From contig NZ_CP059888.1 of assembly GCF_016469335.1 (NCBI RefSeq), positions 1,612,001 through 1,676,000 of the forward strand: a stretch of 64,000 bases of DNA, given 5' to 3'. This document shows, in pieces, positions 45,919 to 56,384 of the stretch; position 1 is the first letter of the stretch, and every line of letters starts with the position of its first letter. The translations under genes and the position numbers were made by a program. Source of the DNA: Flocculibacter collagenilyticus (lineage in GTDB: Bacteria; Pseudomonadota; Gammaproteobacteria; Enterobacterales; Alteromonadaceae). The notes under the pieces are model-generated. The model saw nothing but the letters and a program-made list of their open reading frames with translations. It was not told where the DNA came from and ran no database searches.

Positions 45919-46929
45919 ATGTTTTACGACTTAACCAGAAAGTTACTATTCACTCAAGACGCTGAATGGTCGCATGATTTTACTCTTAATAATTTAAAAC
46001 GGTTTGCTAATACACCAATTGAAAATATGTGGCGACAGTCGGTAGAGGCTAAACCACGCGAAGTATGTGGTATCGAGTTTAAAAACCCAGTTGGCTTGGC
46101 GGCTGGCTTAGACAAAAATGCCGAATGTATTGATGCATTTTCTGCAATGGGCTTTGGCTTTATAGAAGTTGGTACTGTTACCCCTAAGCCGCAAGATGGA
46201 AACCCTAAACCGAGAATGTTTAGGTTGCCAGAGGCCAATGCGATTATTAATCGTATGGGTTTTAATAACCATGGCGTTGATGCGCTTGTATCTAATGTTA
46301 AACAAGCAAAGTATAACGGTGTGCTTGGCATTAATATTGGTAAGAATAAAGATACGCCTAACGAAAAGGGTAAAGATGATTATATTACTTGTATGCGCAA
46401 AGTCTTTACGTATGCAGATTACATTACGGTAAATATTTCATCACCGAATACACCTGGGCTTCGCGACTTACAATATGGTGAAGCATTAGACGAGTTACTG
46501 TCATCACTAAAAAATGAACAACTTGATTTAATTAATCATCACAATAAGCAAGTTCCTTTGTTTGTTAAAATAGCGCCAGATTTAGATGACATTCAAGTAG
46601 AGCAGGTTACATCGTCATTAATTGAAAATAACATTGATGGTGTTATTGCCACGAATACAACATTAGATCGTAGCGACGTTCAGCATTTGCAATATGCAAA
46701 TGAAGCTGGCGGGCTAAGTGGTGCACCGGTTAAAGAAAAAAGCACCAACGTTATTCAAAAGATTAATCAACTATCAAATGGATCATTGCCAATTATCGGA
46801 GTAGGTGGGATCGATTCTGATCACGCAGCTCAAGAAAAAATAGCAGCGGGTGCATCGTTAGTGCAGGTTTACACAGGCTTTATTTATAAAGGGCCGAACT
46901 TGATCAAGCAGATCGTTAATTCGTTATAA
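45919..46929 (+). CDS. pyrD: Dihydroorotate dehydrogenase (quinone), class 2
   Basis: 336 residues. Fourth step of pyrimidine synthesis, dihydroorotate to orotate, passing electrons to quinone at the inner membrane. The N-terminal amphipathic helix ([20 protein letters not shown]) marks class 2. FMN-site signatures are [41 protein letters not shown] and [34 protein letters not shown]. The ATG has GGGG close upstream. Next to zapC, as in E. coli. Confidence 0.96.
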   Translation: MFYDLTRKLLFTQDAEWSHDFTLNNLKRFANTPIENMWRQSVEAKPREVCGIEFKNPVGLAAGLDKNAECIDAFSAMGFGFIEVGTVTPKPQDGNPKPRMFRLPEANAIINRMGFNNHGVDALVSNVKQAKYNGVLGINIGKNKDTPNEKGKDDYITCMRKVFTYADYITVNISSPNTPGLRDLQYGEALDELLSSLKNEQLDLINHHNKQVPLFVKIAPDLDDIQVEQVTSSLIENNIDGVIATNTTLDRSDVQHLQYANEAGGLSGAPVKEKSTNVIQKINQLSNGSLPIIGVGGIDSDHAAQEKIAAGASLVQVYTGFIYKGPNLIKQIVNSL

Positions 46930-47038
46930 GGATCAGTAATGCTTGGGCTTTATTCATTCCAAAATATTCTTTTGTGTATTGTTGCTAAGTGCCATATACA
47001 TTACGGTATGCTAAGCAAAGTAATGTTAGGAAAGTAGT

Positions 47039-47569
47039 TTGAATCCCACTAATCAATGGCGTTGGCAATTATGTAAACACTCTTCATCACTTATTTTGGA
47101 CATGAGTGATGAGATGGCGTTTTTAACGCCTTATCAATCTTGCCAACTAACGAATGAGATTCATGTTGATGACTCGTTTAACGTAGAAGACGCGAATTAT
47201 TTTACCTATTTGCAAGATACGCTGTTGAATTTAAATCTTTGGTCTCGGGCTTTTTGTACGCAAACTGCGTTAAATGCAACAGCGGTAAAACGCTTTTATA
47301 AACCTGTTATGCCTAAGAGTTGGCATTTTAAAGTAAATAATCAACAAAGGCGGGCGATTCCGCTATTGGTTGCGTTATATTCGGATTTTGCTTTTTCCAC
47401 CTGTATAGTGCTTGAAGCGAGTACGAATTTTGTAATGTTACTTATCGTTGAAGATCAGTTTCAAGTATCAGATACCAAGTCGTTAAAGCAATTTGATGTG
47501 ATTAAAGTGTCTATAGATCGTATTTACGATATTCAATTAACGCCAAGTGTATCCAAACAATCTGCTTAG
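47039..47569 (+). CDS. zapC: Cell division protein ZapC
   Basis: 176 residues resembling E. coli ZapC (NQWRWQLCKHSSSLILDM at the start, YKPVMPKSWHFKV in the middle). ZapC stabilises FtsZ polymers at the Z ring. The start is TTG, with TAGGAAAG before it; there is no nearby ATG in frame. pyrD-zapC linkage is conserved in gammaproteobacteria, which supports the call where the sequence is divergent. Confidence 0.8.
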   Translation: MNPTNQWRWQLCKHSSSLILDMSDEMAFLTPYQSCQLTNEIHVDDSFNVEDANYFTYLQDTLLNLNLWSRAFCTQTALNATAVKRFYKPVMPKSWHFKVNNQQRRAIPLLVALYSDFAFSTCIVLEASTNFVMLLIVEDQFQVSDTKSLKQFDVIKVSIDRIYDIQLTPSVSKQSA

Positions 47570-47739
47570 TTTCCGTTTTTTAAACCACATTACGTTGGTA
47601 AATTATTCTTTATAATGTACAAAAGCTAAAGCCATCGATGATCTGGTTGTTAGCGGTACTGCAGTTAATATCGATAAGATAGAGAATGAGATTTAATTAA
47701 GTAAAGTAAAAGGGGAATAGAAAGAAATATAGAAAGAAT

Positions 47740-47816
<77 letters not shown>

Positions 47817-47861
47817 TCCGAATGATATAGCCCTAAAAGTTTTAATTCATTTTAGAAGAAT

Positions 47862-47938
<77 letters not shown>

Positions 47939-47983
47939 TCCGAATGATATAGCCCTAAAAGTTTTAATTCATTTTAGAAGAAT

Positions 47984-48060
<77 letters not shown>

Positions 48061-48104
48061 TCCGAATGATAAGCCCTAAAAGTTTTAATTCATTTTAGAA
48101 GAAT

Positions 48105-48181
<77 letters not shown>

Positions 48182-48199
48182 TCCGTTAAAGCGGGGTGC

Positions 48200-48227
48200 A
48201 TACTACCATTATTAATCATTATGACAA
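48200..48227 (-). promoter_or_regulatory. Promoter of the initiator tRNA cluster
   Basis: On the minus strand TTGTCA (48222-48227) and TAGTAT (48200-48205) are 16 bp apart and upstream of the first tRNA. A G+C-rich stretch (GCACCCCGC) follows the -10, typical of stringently controlled stable-RNA promoters. Confidence 0.75.
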
Positions 48228-48413
48228 GCCCAAAGTGAAATTATTTTTCAAAAAACGACTGTTTACTCAAATATCGTTCGATAAATGATCGCATTCATAC
48301 AGTTTTGTAATATTCGTGTTTGATTTTTAATCTATCAGTTCGTATTTAATATTGCTCGCCAATTTCTTGTTGTTTCCTGCTATAATTCGCGCCTTATACA
48401 TACTGGAGTCATC

Positions 48414-50549
48414 ATGAAATCTTATATCGCACTAACATCTAAAGGTATTGAATCATTATTACAAGACGAAATAGAGCGTCTTGGTGGTGAAATAGATAAA
48501 ACTAGCTTAGGCTCAGTTGAATTTAGAGCTGAATTAGATGTTGCTTTTAAAGTCGTGTTAAGAACGCGTTTAGCAACGCGTGTGATGCAAAAAATAGCAA
48601 CGGTTGACTCTGTTGAAAATAAAGATGAGTTAGTAGCATCGTTAAAAAATAAAATAAATTGGTCAAAGTTCCTCAATGAAAGAAGTACGTTTTCTACCGA
48701 ATTTGTAGGAAAGAATAAACTTGTACAAAATAGTTTATTTGGTGGCTTACTAATAAAAGATGCCATTGTAGATTTCTTCAGAGATAAATGCGGTTCAAGA
48801 CCAAACGTAGATAAAGAGCGCGCTGAATATGTATTTCAAGGGCGCTTAATACAAAATAAATTGCACATTTATCGCGACTTCTCCGGAAATGCTTTATCGC
48901 AACGAGGCTATCGTGTTGCGCAGGGTAAAGCCCCCCTTAAAGAAAACTTGGCAGCGGCACTTGTGATCCGTAGTGGTTGGATAAACGATATGTCACAACC
49001 ACTGATTGATCCATGCTGTGGCTCAGGTACGATATTAATTGAAGCCGCACTAATGGCAGCCAATATCTTTCCAGGTTATCTTCGTGTTGATGAATATGCA
49101 TTTGAACGCTTCCCAGACTTTGACGAGCAAGCTTTTCAGCAAGAAAAACAAGCAATTTTTGACCTAGCTGATACTAAAGCAATTGATAACATTCAAATAA
49201 TTGGTACTGATATCAATTCGCATGTGCTTGATAAAGCAAGAAAGAATGCAAGCGTAGCCGATGTTGCACAATATATTGAGTTTAATGTTGCCGATGCTGC
49301 AGATACAAATAATGTGTATGGTGATAGCGGCACTATTTTATCTAACTTACCTTACGGCGAGCGTTTAGGTGATTTGCCTCAGCTTATTCATTTACACGCA
49401 TATCTAGGGCTTAACTTAAAACGCAATTTTAAGGGCTGGAATGTTTCGTTATTTACCAGCAATTTAGATGTGTTGCGCAGTGTGAAGTTAGGTAAACAAA
49501 AAGAATACAAATTATCGAATGGGCCATTAGATTGCGTATTAACAAATTACTATCTTGATGAACGCCAAGTAACACTTAAACCATATGCTGAAGAATTACC
49601 TATTTATTTTGAAGAAAGTTTGTCTTTTGCTAACCGGGTTAAAAAGAATTTAAAACCAGTAAGAAAGTGGGCTAAGTCAGAAGGGATAGAATGTTACCGT
49701 GTTTATGATGGCGATATTCCAGAATATAATTTTGCAATAGATGTTTATGCCGACCACTTAGTTATAAACGAATATGCGCCACCAAAAACAGTTGATATGG
49801 ATAAAGCGAGAAAACGTTTAGAAGACGCTTTACTTATTGCTGTGAATATACTTGACGTAGATATTAATAAAGTTAGTTTAAAGGTGCGTCAAAAACAAAA
49901 AGGTAGCCATCAATATACTGCCATTGATAAACGTGACGAGCGTTTTGCGGTAAAAGAATATAACGCTGAGTTTTGGGTTAACATTTACGACTATTTAGAT
50001 ACAGGTTTGTTTTTAGATCATCGTATTACGCGCCACAAATTGCAAAAAATGGCAGAAGGTAAGCATGTACTTAACTTATTCTGCTATACGGCTACAGCAT
50101 CAGTACACATGGCTTTAGGTGGTGCAAAATCGGTCACATCGGTAGACATGTCTAAAAAGTATTTAGATTGGGGCAAAGACAACTTTAAGTTAAACCGCTT
50201 GTACAGCAAAAACTATCAATTTGTTCAAGCCAACTGCTTAGAGTATATTGAAAAGGCAAATGAGTTTTTCGATTTAATATTTATCGACCCACCAACTTTT
50301 TCTAATTCAAAAAGAATGGAAGACAGTTTAGATATTCAACGAGATCATCTAGAGATACTTTTAACGTTGAAAAAACGCTTGATGGCGGGTGGCGCGATTA
50401 TATTTTCAAACAACAAACGTAACTTCAAAATGGATATTACTGCACTGCAAGACGCAGGCTTTAATGTAAAAGAAATTACTAAACAAACCATACCACTGGA
50501 CTACAAGCGCAACCACAAAATACATAATTGTTGGGAACTTACGGTGTAA
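48414..50549 (+). CDS. rlmL: Bifunctional 23S rRNA methyltransferase RlmKL
   Basis: 711 residues. The N-terminal THUMP domain is followed by the RlmL SAM domain (PCCGSGTILIEAALMAANI, ILSNLPYGERLG) that makes m2G2445, and the C-terminal RlmK domain (LNLFCYTATASVHMALGGA, IFIDPPTFSNSK) that makes m7G2069. The ATG has CTGGAG 6 bp upstream. The stop overlaps the following glutaredoxin start. Confidence 0.96.
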   Translation: MKSYIALTSKGIESLLQDEIERLGGEIDKTSLGSVEFRAELDVAFKVVLRTRLATRVMQKIATVDSVENKDELVASLKNKINWSKFLNERSTFSTEFVGKNKLVQNSLFGGLLIKDAIVDFFRDKCGSRPNVDKERAEYVFQGRLIQNKLHIYRDFSGNALSQRGYRVAQGKAPLKENLAAALVIRSGWINDMSQPLIDPCCGSGTILIEAALMAANIFPGYLRVDEYAFERFPDFDEQAFQQEKQAIFDLADTKAIDNIQIIGTDINSHVLDKARKNASVADVAQYIEFNVADAADTNNVYGDSGTILSNLPYGERLGDLPQLIHLHAYLGLNLKRNFKGWNVSLFTSNLDVLRSVKLGKQKEYKLSNGPLDCVLTNYYLDERQVTLKPYAEELPIYFEESLSFANRVKKNLKPVRKWAKSEGIECYRVYDGDIPEYNFAIDVYADHLVINEYAPPKTVDMDKARKRLEDALLIAVNILDVDINKVSLKVRQKQKGSHQYTAIDKRDERFAVKEYNAEFWVNIYDYLDTGLFLDHRITRHKLQKMAEGKHVLNLFCYTATASVHMALGGAKSVTSVDMSKKYLDWGKDNFKLNRLYSKNYQFVQANCLEYIEKANEFFDLIFIDPPTFSNSKRMEDSLDIQRDHLEILLTLKKRLMAGGAIIFSNNKRNFKMDITALQDAGFNVKEITKQTIPLDYKRNHKIHNCWELTV

Positions 50550-50782
50550 TGAAAACGCAGATACTGTATTCAACCGACGGCTGCCATTTATGTGAACAAG
50601 CTTGGCAGCTGATAGCCAATCTGAGGCAGGCAGCAATATTTGAAGTCATAGATATTGCTAAAGATGATCAACTAGTTGCTGAATTTGGTGTCCACATTCC
50701 GGTGATTGAAAATAAAGAACAAAAACTGCGATTATACTGGCCATTTACAGAGCGTCAGTTAGCCGAATTTTTAGAGTTATAA
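50549..50782 (+). CDS. Glutaredoxin-like protein (DUF836 type)
   Basis: 77 residues, thioredoxin fold. The CxxC is C12-H-L-C15 in YSTDGCHLCEQAW, followed by VIDIAKDDQLVAEFGVHIPVIEN with the usual cis-Pro. The start (TAATG) overlaps the rlmKL stop. It lies 4 bp before uup, so rlmKL-grx-uup form one operon. A thiol-disulfide role is likely; the partner is unknown. Confidence 0.86.
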   Translation: MKTQILYSTDGCHLCEQAWQLIANLRQAAIFEVIDIAKDDQLVAEFGVHIPVIENKEQKLRLYWPFTERQLAEFLEL

Positions 50783-50785
50783 AAC

Positions 50786-52717
50786 ATGGATTTAATAAGA
50801 ATAACCAATGCTGACTTAGCATATGGCACAACGCCTTTACTCAAAGATGCTGAGTTTAAAATTGCTAAGGGCGAGCGTGTTTGTATTGTTGGCCGAAATG
50901 GCACAGGTAAATCAACGCTACTCAAAGTCATTAATAAAGATGTGGCGCTAGATTCAGGTGAAATTAACCGCGTTAAAGATTTGACTGTAGCGCGATTAGA
51001 GCAAGACCCACCTAAATCTGCACAAGGGCTAGTGTTTGACTACGTTGCTGAAGGGTTACCTGAAGCAGCTGAATTACTGAAGCGCTATCATCATATCAAT
51101 GACCTAATTGTTAACGACCCGTCTGAGCAAAACCTAAAAAAATTAGAACGTGTTCAACATGAGTTAGACGTTGCTGATGCGTGGAAGCTAGAATCTAGAA
51201 TTAAGTTAGTATTAACGCGTTTAGGACTTAATTTAGAAAGCCAATTGGAATCATTATCAGGTGGATGGTTAAGAAAGGTTGCGTTAGCAAGGGCGTTAGT
51301 ATGTGATCCTGACATTTTGCTACTTGACGAACCAACAAACCACTTAGATGTAGCAAGTGTAGAATGGCTTGAAAGCTTCCTTAAAGATTTTAAAGGTGCA
51401 ATTCTCTTCATTTCCCATGACCGTGCATTCATACGTGCACTAGCAACAAGAATTGTTGATTTAGATCGTGGTATTGTAAAAAGCTATCCGGGTAATTACG
51501 AAACTTACCTAGAGCAAAAAGAAGAATGGCTAAAAGTTGAAGAACAGCATAATGCAGCGTTTGATAAAGTGCTTGCTCAAGAAGAAACTTGGATTAGACA
51601 AGGAATAAAGGCAAGACGAACCCGTAATGAAGGCAGAGTTCGTGCGTTAAAGCAGCTTCGTTTTGAACGCAGCCAGCGTATTGAGCGACAAGGCACAACC
51701 GACTTTAACATTGAAACCGCACAAAAGTCGGGCAAACTAGTGTTTGAAGCGACAAATGTTAGCTTCAAATATAACGATAAAACGCTTTTTTCTGACTTTT
51801 CTACACTGGTTATGCGTGGCGATAAAATTGGTATTTTAGGGCCGAACGGTGTTGGTAAAACAACATTAATTAAAGTGTTATTGGGTGATTTAGCGCCAAC
51901 TAGCGGTAAAGTTAAGCAAGGCGTTAATTTAGATGTTGCCTACTTCGATCAATATCGTAATCAACTTGATGAAGAATTATCCGTTCAAGAAAACGTGGGC
52001 GAGGGCAAACAAGAAGTCATGGTTAACGGCCGCTCAAGGCATATACTAGGCTACTTGCAGGATTTTTTATTCAGCCCATTACGAGCAAGAACGCCAGTGA
52101 AGGCGTTATCAGGTGGTGAGAAAAATCGTTTATTACTGGCTAAATTATTTTTAAAGCCAAGTAATGTGTTGATTCTGGACGAGCCAACGAATGACCTTGA
52201 TGTAGAAACGTTAGAGCTACTTGAAGATATTTTAGATAGCTATGATGGCACGGTATTAATTGTTAGCCACGACCGAGAGTTTATAAATAATACTGTAACT
52301 AATACCTATTGTTTTGAGCCTGATGGTAATTTAGTAGAGATTGTAGGTGGCTATGAGGACTATTTAAGATATAGCGAGCATAAAAAGTTTCATACAGGCT
52401 CATCTAAAGAAAAGCTTACCGAATCAAATCAAGAAAACACTAAACCAGTAAATAAAGAGATAAAAGGTTCAGCACCTAAGCAGAAAAAGCTATCATACAA
52501 GTTAAAATTGGAGTTAGAGTCGTTACCTGCTGAAATTGAACAACTAGAAAACAAAATTGAAGCGTTACAGCAAGACGTTAATGACCCAGAATTTTTCAAA
52601 CAATCTTCAGAAGAAACACAAGCTAAATTGAACGAACTTGCAGAAAGTGAGTCGAAGCTTGAGTTTGCATACGGCAGATGGGAAGAATTAGAAGATCTAC
52701 AAAATAGTAGTAGTTAG
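50786..52717 (+). CDS. uup: ABC-F ATPase Uup
   Basis: 643 residues, two ABC domains without membrane segments. Walker A GRNGTGKST (~residue 36) and GPNGVGKTT; signatures LSGGWLRK and LSGGEKNR; Walker B LLLDEPTNHLDV and LILDEPTNDLDV. A C-terminal coiled-coil (ELESLPAEIEQLENKIEALQQDV) follows, as in Uup. ABC-F proteins act on ribosomes or replication intermediates. In an operon with rlmKL. Confidence 0.94.
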   Translation: MDLIRITNADLAYGTTPLLKDAEFKIAKGERVCIVGRNGTGKSTLLKVINKDVALDSGEINRVKDLTVARLEQDPPKSAQGLVFDYVAEGLPEAAELLKRYHHINDLIVNDPSEQNLKKLERVQHELDVADAWKLESRIKLVLTRLGLNLESQLESLSGGWLRKVALARALVCDPDILLLDEPTNHLDVASVEWLESFLKDFKGAILFISHDRAFIRALATRIVDLDRGIVKSYPGNYETYLEQKEEWLKVEEQHNAAFDKVLAQEETWIRQGIKARRTRNEGRVRALKQLRFERSQRIERQGTTDFNIETAQKSGKLVFEATNVSFKYNDKTLFSDFSTLVMRGDKIGILGPNGVGKTTLIKVLLGDLAPTSGKVKQGVNLDVAYFDQYRNQLDEELSVQENVGEGKQEVMVNGRSRHILGYLQDFLFSPLRARTPVKALSGGEKNRLLLAKLFLKPSNVLILDEPTNDLDVETLELLEDILDSYDGTVLIVSHDREFINNTVTNTYCFEPDGNLVEIVGGYEDYLRYSEHKKFHTGSSKEKLTESNQENTKPVNKEIKGSAPKQKKLSYKLKLELESLPAEIEQLENKIEALQQDVNDPEFFKQSSEETQAKLNELAESESKLEFAYGRWEELEDLQNSSS

Positions 52718-52726
52718 GTATAACAC

Positions 52727-54433
52727 ATGAAATTAAATAGTATTGCAGCAATATTCGCATTAAGTGGTGTCACTCTTTCAGTCAATGCTGCTGTGTATCA
52801 AGTAGCAGAAGTAAATAACACTAGCACTCATACACAGAGTGTAGCAGTTGATATTAATAATAACGGTACAATGGTTGGCTCTCAATCAGGTAGATTTAAC
52901 TTCCCGATTGATTATGTAAATTTAGATTATACTAACGCCACAATTGCCAGTATAGAAAGTGTAGAAGATGTAAAGGCTGGCACGATTAACGCGGATGCGT
53001 TAGCGACAATTAAATTATATTTAAAGCCCCCAATAACACGGTTAGACCCTACTCCTGTCATATACAATACGCCAACAGCACAAAAAGTTGGTGATAATAG
53101 TGTTTTCATCTTGAAGCAAAGCGGGTTGGAACAACAGGTTATTTTTGATGTGGAAGAGCCTGCTCTGAATAATTCCCTAACTTATAGCACGTTCGACTAT
53201 GTTACAGCGATAAATAATAATGGGATATTTGTTGGATTTGCTTCTGATCCATATCAACAAATTCAGTTCACAACTACACCAACCGATGACACAGATCCAG
53301 TTGATAGAGTACTGTGGGAAAGTGAGTTTGGTAAACGCGGATTCTATGTAGTTAATGGTGAAGCTTTCCCCGTGATGCCTGAAGATACTAGCCATGGCGG
53401 CAATTCTGGTGTGCTTGATATATCAGATAGCGGCTACATGGTTGGCTATAGCAGCGTGTCGGTGCTCAGCTTTTTTCCTACTTTAGTTGAAAACTGTGAT
53501 GAGAACCTACTTCCCTTGACTGTTTGTGAATGGAGTTTAAAAGGTGGACACTTATCTTATAATTCGTTTGGTGATGAGCCATACCAAATAAGAGCTTACC
53601 GCTGGAAGCTAGATGAAAACAACCAAATTGTTGAGTCAACAAACCTAGGTTTGGCATTAACGCCAGAAGCTGATAGCTCAACAAAATATACCAGCGTTGC
53701 TTTAGCAGTAAATGAAGCGGGAACTGCGGTGGGATATTCGTCAGCATTGTTTGTAGAGGGTGAAGAAAGAGTGTTGACTTACCCTGCAATATTCAACAAT
53801 GGTGAAGTATTAGATTTTATTGACCATACAGATATATCAGGCGGTAGAGCCACTGACATAAACGACAACAATACGGTTGTTGGATATATCTCAAAGCGCG
53901 TCAATGGGTTCTTTCGTACCAAGTTTTTCACTTACGATATTGCTACAGAGCAAACAACATTTCCTAGTGACTTTTTTAATGGCTCGGCAAGTATTCCGCA
54001 TGCCATCAATAACCTTGGTCAAGTAGTAGGTGAGGGTGAAGTTGAAACTCAAACTCAAGTAACTAGACGACGTCACGGCTTTTTATATGATATTAATACC
54101 GACACGTTTACAGACTTAAACGACTTTTTAGCGTGCGACAGCCCTTACACAATAGTGAGTGGCCGAGGCATTAACGACAATGGTGAAATATCAGCAACAG
54201 CATTAGTAACTGTTGAACAAAAAGACGAAAAAGGTGAAGTGGTTAAAGACGATGATGGTAACACAGTGATGGTTGATACATTGCGTGCCATTAAACTAAC
54301 ACCAATTGCCAATGGCGAAAAAGAAGAATGCGGAACACCTGATAATGTTCAAACAGAGCGTAAAGGGGCAAGCATATTCTGGCCATTTGGCTTGTTATTA
54401 TTAGGCGCGCTAGGCTTTAGAAGAAGGTCTTAG
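52727..54433 (+). CDS. DUF3466 secreted protein with C-terminal membrane anchor signal
   Basis: 568 residues. Signal peptide to about 22 (SVNA|AVYQ). The main part shows repeated 'DINNNGTMVGSQ / AINNNGIFVGFA / AVNEAGTAVGYS / DINDNNTVVGYI / AINNLGQVVGEG' motifs, the repeat signature of DUF3466. The C-terminus GASIFWPFGLLLLGALGFRRRS is a short hydrophobic helix plus basic tail, like GlyGly-CTERM or related sorting tails. 9 bp after uup; gene order is conserved in related bacteria. Confidence 0.86.
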   Translation: MKLNSIAAIFALSGVTLSVNAAVYQVAEVNNTSTHTQSVAVDINNNGTMVGSQSGRFNFPIDYVNLDYTNATIASIESVEDVKAGTINADALATIKLYLKPPITRLDPTPVIYNTPTAQKVGDNSVFILKQSGLEQQVIFDVEEPALNNSLTYSTFDYVTAINNNGIFVGFASDPYQQIQFTTTPTDDTDPVDRVLWESEFGKRGFYVVNGEAFPVMPEDTSHGGNSGVLDISDSGYMVGYSSVSVLSFFPTLVENCDENLLPLTVCEWSLKGGHLSYNSFGDEPYQIRAYRWKLDENNQIVESTNLGLALTPEADSSTKYTSVALAVNEAGTAVGYSSALFVEGEERVLTYPAIFNNGEVLDFIDHTDISGGRATDINDNNTVVGYISKRVNGFFRTKFFTYDIATEQTTFPSDFFNGSASIPHAINNLGQVVGEGEVETQTQVTRRRHGFLYDINTDTFTDLNDFLACDSPYTIVSGRGINDNGEISATALVTVEQKDEKGEVVKDDDGNTVMVDTLRAIKLTPIANGEKEECGTPDNVQTERKGASIFWPFGLLLLGALGFRRRS

Positions 54434-54968
54434 CCGCTCATTTTAACTGTGCCTCAAGTCAGTTTTTCTGGCGGGGCACAGTGCACATGAACATAAGTAA
54501 ACTTAACCAAGGATAAGATAACTTAAATTGGTTTAGCTGTATTTTACTGTGCCGCATTTTAAATTTTTTTTAATTCATTTTTTTATTCTCTACCCTGAAC
54601 TTATTGACTACGTCCATTGATCGTATAGATCGCTAAAGCCACACCAGAGTCTATGGCATCAACATTTAAATGATAATTTCTAGGTGTTACAAAGCTGACA
54701 TCTTCTGCCGAACATCAACTCTGCAATTTGTTAGAAAGAAAATTATTAATAACATTCATTGCTAAACAAATACTGGTTTTTCTTACAGCCACTATCATAA
54801 TGTCAAATAACAGCAGATATAAGACAAAATGTCTTTTTTAAACGTACAAAAAACAGACAGGCCGGAAAGCGTTATTGAATATAGCCTGTAGCCGTGGTAA
54901 AAACGCACATGAATATTATTTACCACTTTGGGGTGTTTAAACACCCCAAAATGGGATCCAATAAATTG
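54434..54968. other. 535-bp region between core chromosome and right cassette array
   Basis: No supported gene and no integrase. CTGTGCC (54446-54452) with GGCACAG (54474-54480) may end the uup operon. It ends at GTTATAT (54968-54974), the start of the first cassette. Whether the left flank is an attI site or the stump of a lost attC cannot be decided by eye. Confidence 0.55.
54927..54950. repeat. Perfect 24-bp palindrome before the first right-array cassette
   Basis: Arms TTTGGGGTGTTT and AAACACCCCAAA meet at the centre, 17 bp before the cassette start core. It has no T run for termination and no extrahelical base, unlike an attC. Role unknown. Confidence 0.75.
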
Positions 54969-54993
54969 TTATATTGCTTAGAGGAATGGAGTA

Positions 54994-55365
54994 ATGAAGC
55001 ATTTTTCTTTTGTGCTCTTGGATGATTTAGATCTTACATTACTAAATGACCTAGAGTCGCGAATTGAGCATCAAGAAACGATATGTTTGAAGTCGGAACA
55101 GGAGTTAATGATATTGCTTAATTGTTTTAACTCGTCAGTTTCAAATGACTCGTTACCTCAAATCGATGATGTAGATTCAAGTTTTATTTTAAATGAGTAC
55201 CCAACTCCCATTGCGGATGGAAGTTTTGATGATTTTTACTCGACTTGGCTAAATAAAACGAATCGTGAAAACGACATGGACGAGTACGGTCAACTAATAT
55301 GTTTAAACAGCTTTTTATCATCAAATAGTAGCAACAAGGTGGTTGTATTAAGTGAAGCAATATAA
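54994..55365 (+). CDS. Right cassette R1: hypothetical acidic protein
   Basis: 123 residues, very acidic, cytoplasmic, with no signal peptide or membrane segment. No domain recognised. GAGG and GGAG lie just before the ATG. The cassette starts at GTTATAT (54968) and its stop TAA is within R'' ATATAAC, the matching complement. Confidence 0.75.
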   Translation: MKHFSFVLLDDLDLTLLNDLESRIEHQETICLKSEQELMILLNCFNSSVSNDSLPQIDDVDSSFILNEYPTPIADGSFDDFYSTWLNKTNRENDMDEYGQLICLNSFLSSNSSNKVVVLSEAI

Positions 55366-55458
55366 CAAACCATTCAACCGGACCCAAACTCGCTGGCTTA
55401 GCTCATTCTTCGCAAAGTATAGCCAGCAAGTCTGGGCCGTTTAATAGGGGCGTTAGCT
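55360..55458 (+). other. attC of cassette R1
   Basis: R'' ATATAAC (55360-55366), R' GTTAGCT (55452-55458). Arms CCGGACCCAAACTCGCTGGCT and AGCCAGCAAGTCTGGG, with the CTCATTCTTCGCAAAG loop. 99 bp. Confidence 0.9.
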
Positions 55459-55523
55459 GCCTGTCTGAGCTTCGAGTTGTAGTCGGATGCATTTTATGAA
55501 TACTTTTACTTTAAGGAATAGCT

Positions 55524-56375
55524 GTGAAAAAAATATGGATTTTAATTAGTTTGCTTTCTTTATCCGTTTTGGGTAACAAAGGTTTTAGCCAAAATGATAG
55601 CTTAGTTATTAAAGGGGCTTATTTAGGGCAGCAGCCTCCGGGGGAAAATGCTGAAATTTTTGCACCTGGTATTGTTTCGACAGAACATCGAGATTTTAGC
55701 GGCTTTTTTTCGCCAGATATGCAAGAGTTCTATTTCACAAGGATGGATAATGAAACAGAAGAGTGGACATTGATTGTTTATAAAAATGAAAATAATCAAT
55801 GGCGCGAATCTACAGTCGGCCCACGAGTTGGTAGGCCGATCCTCTCTCCTGATGGTAATACGATGCATTTAGGGAAGCACTACATGGAGCGAACCGAGAT
55901 AGGTTGGTCTGATATAAAGAGTCTTGGGCCAATGTTTGATAGAGAAGATTGGGGCATAATGCGGCTTTCTGCCTCTGAAAATGGAACTTATGTTTTAGAT
56001 GATTATAAAAATGGTGATGTAATACGTATATCTACTTTTGAAAATGGCAAACGGCAACCACCTCGAAAAATGCCTCCCATGATCAATGCTGGTAAATATA
56101 GTGCACATCCATTTATATCACCGGATGAAACTTATCTAATTTGGGATGCTGAAAGAGAAGAAGGGTTTGGCGAATCTGACCTCTATATCAGTTTTAGACA
56201 AAAAGATGGATCATGGGGAAAGGCCATCAACTTGGGAGATAAGGTCAATTCAGAATCATGGGAGGCCGTTGGGTATATAACTCCTGATGGTAAATATCTA
56301 TTTTTTAATAGACACCATGACATGTATTGGATTGATGCAAAATTTATTGAAGATCTTCGACCTAAGTTTGATTAA
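55524..56375 (+). CDS. Cassette R2: PD40/TolB-like beta-propeller, secreted
   Basis: 283 residues starting at GTG with AAGGA 6 bp upstream. A signal peptide spans about 1-22 (LSVLGNKGFS). The mature part has WD40-like PD40 blades: FSGFFSPDMQEFYFTRM, RPILSPDGNTMHLG, SAHPFISPDETYLIWDAE, GYITPDGKYLFFNRH. Each SPDG turn is followed by a strand. Such propellers lie in the periplasm and bind proteins or sugars. The family is often found in Bacteroidota, so transfer by the cassette is plausible. Confidence 0.82.
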   Translation: MKKIWILISLLSLSVLGNKGFSQNDSLVIKGAYLGQQPPGENAEIFAPGIVSTEHRDFSGFFSPDMQEFYFTRMDNETEEWTLIVYKNENNQWRESTVGPRVGRPILSPDGNTMHLGKHYMERTEIGWSDIKSLGPMFDREDWGIMRLSASENGTYVLDDYKNGDVIRISTFENGKRQPPRKMPPMINAGKYSAHPFISPDETYLIWDAEREEGFGESDLYISFRQKDGSWGKAINLGDKVNSESWEAVGYITPDGKYLFFNRHHDMYWIDAKFIEDLRPKFD

Positions 56376-56384
56376 TTAAGCGGC

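Noticed and set aside
54434-54968. Search for a divergent integrase gene next to the right array
   Set aside because: No open frame of integrase size on either strand; the gene to the left is DUF3466 on the + strand.
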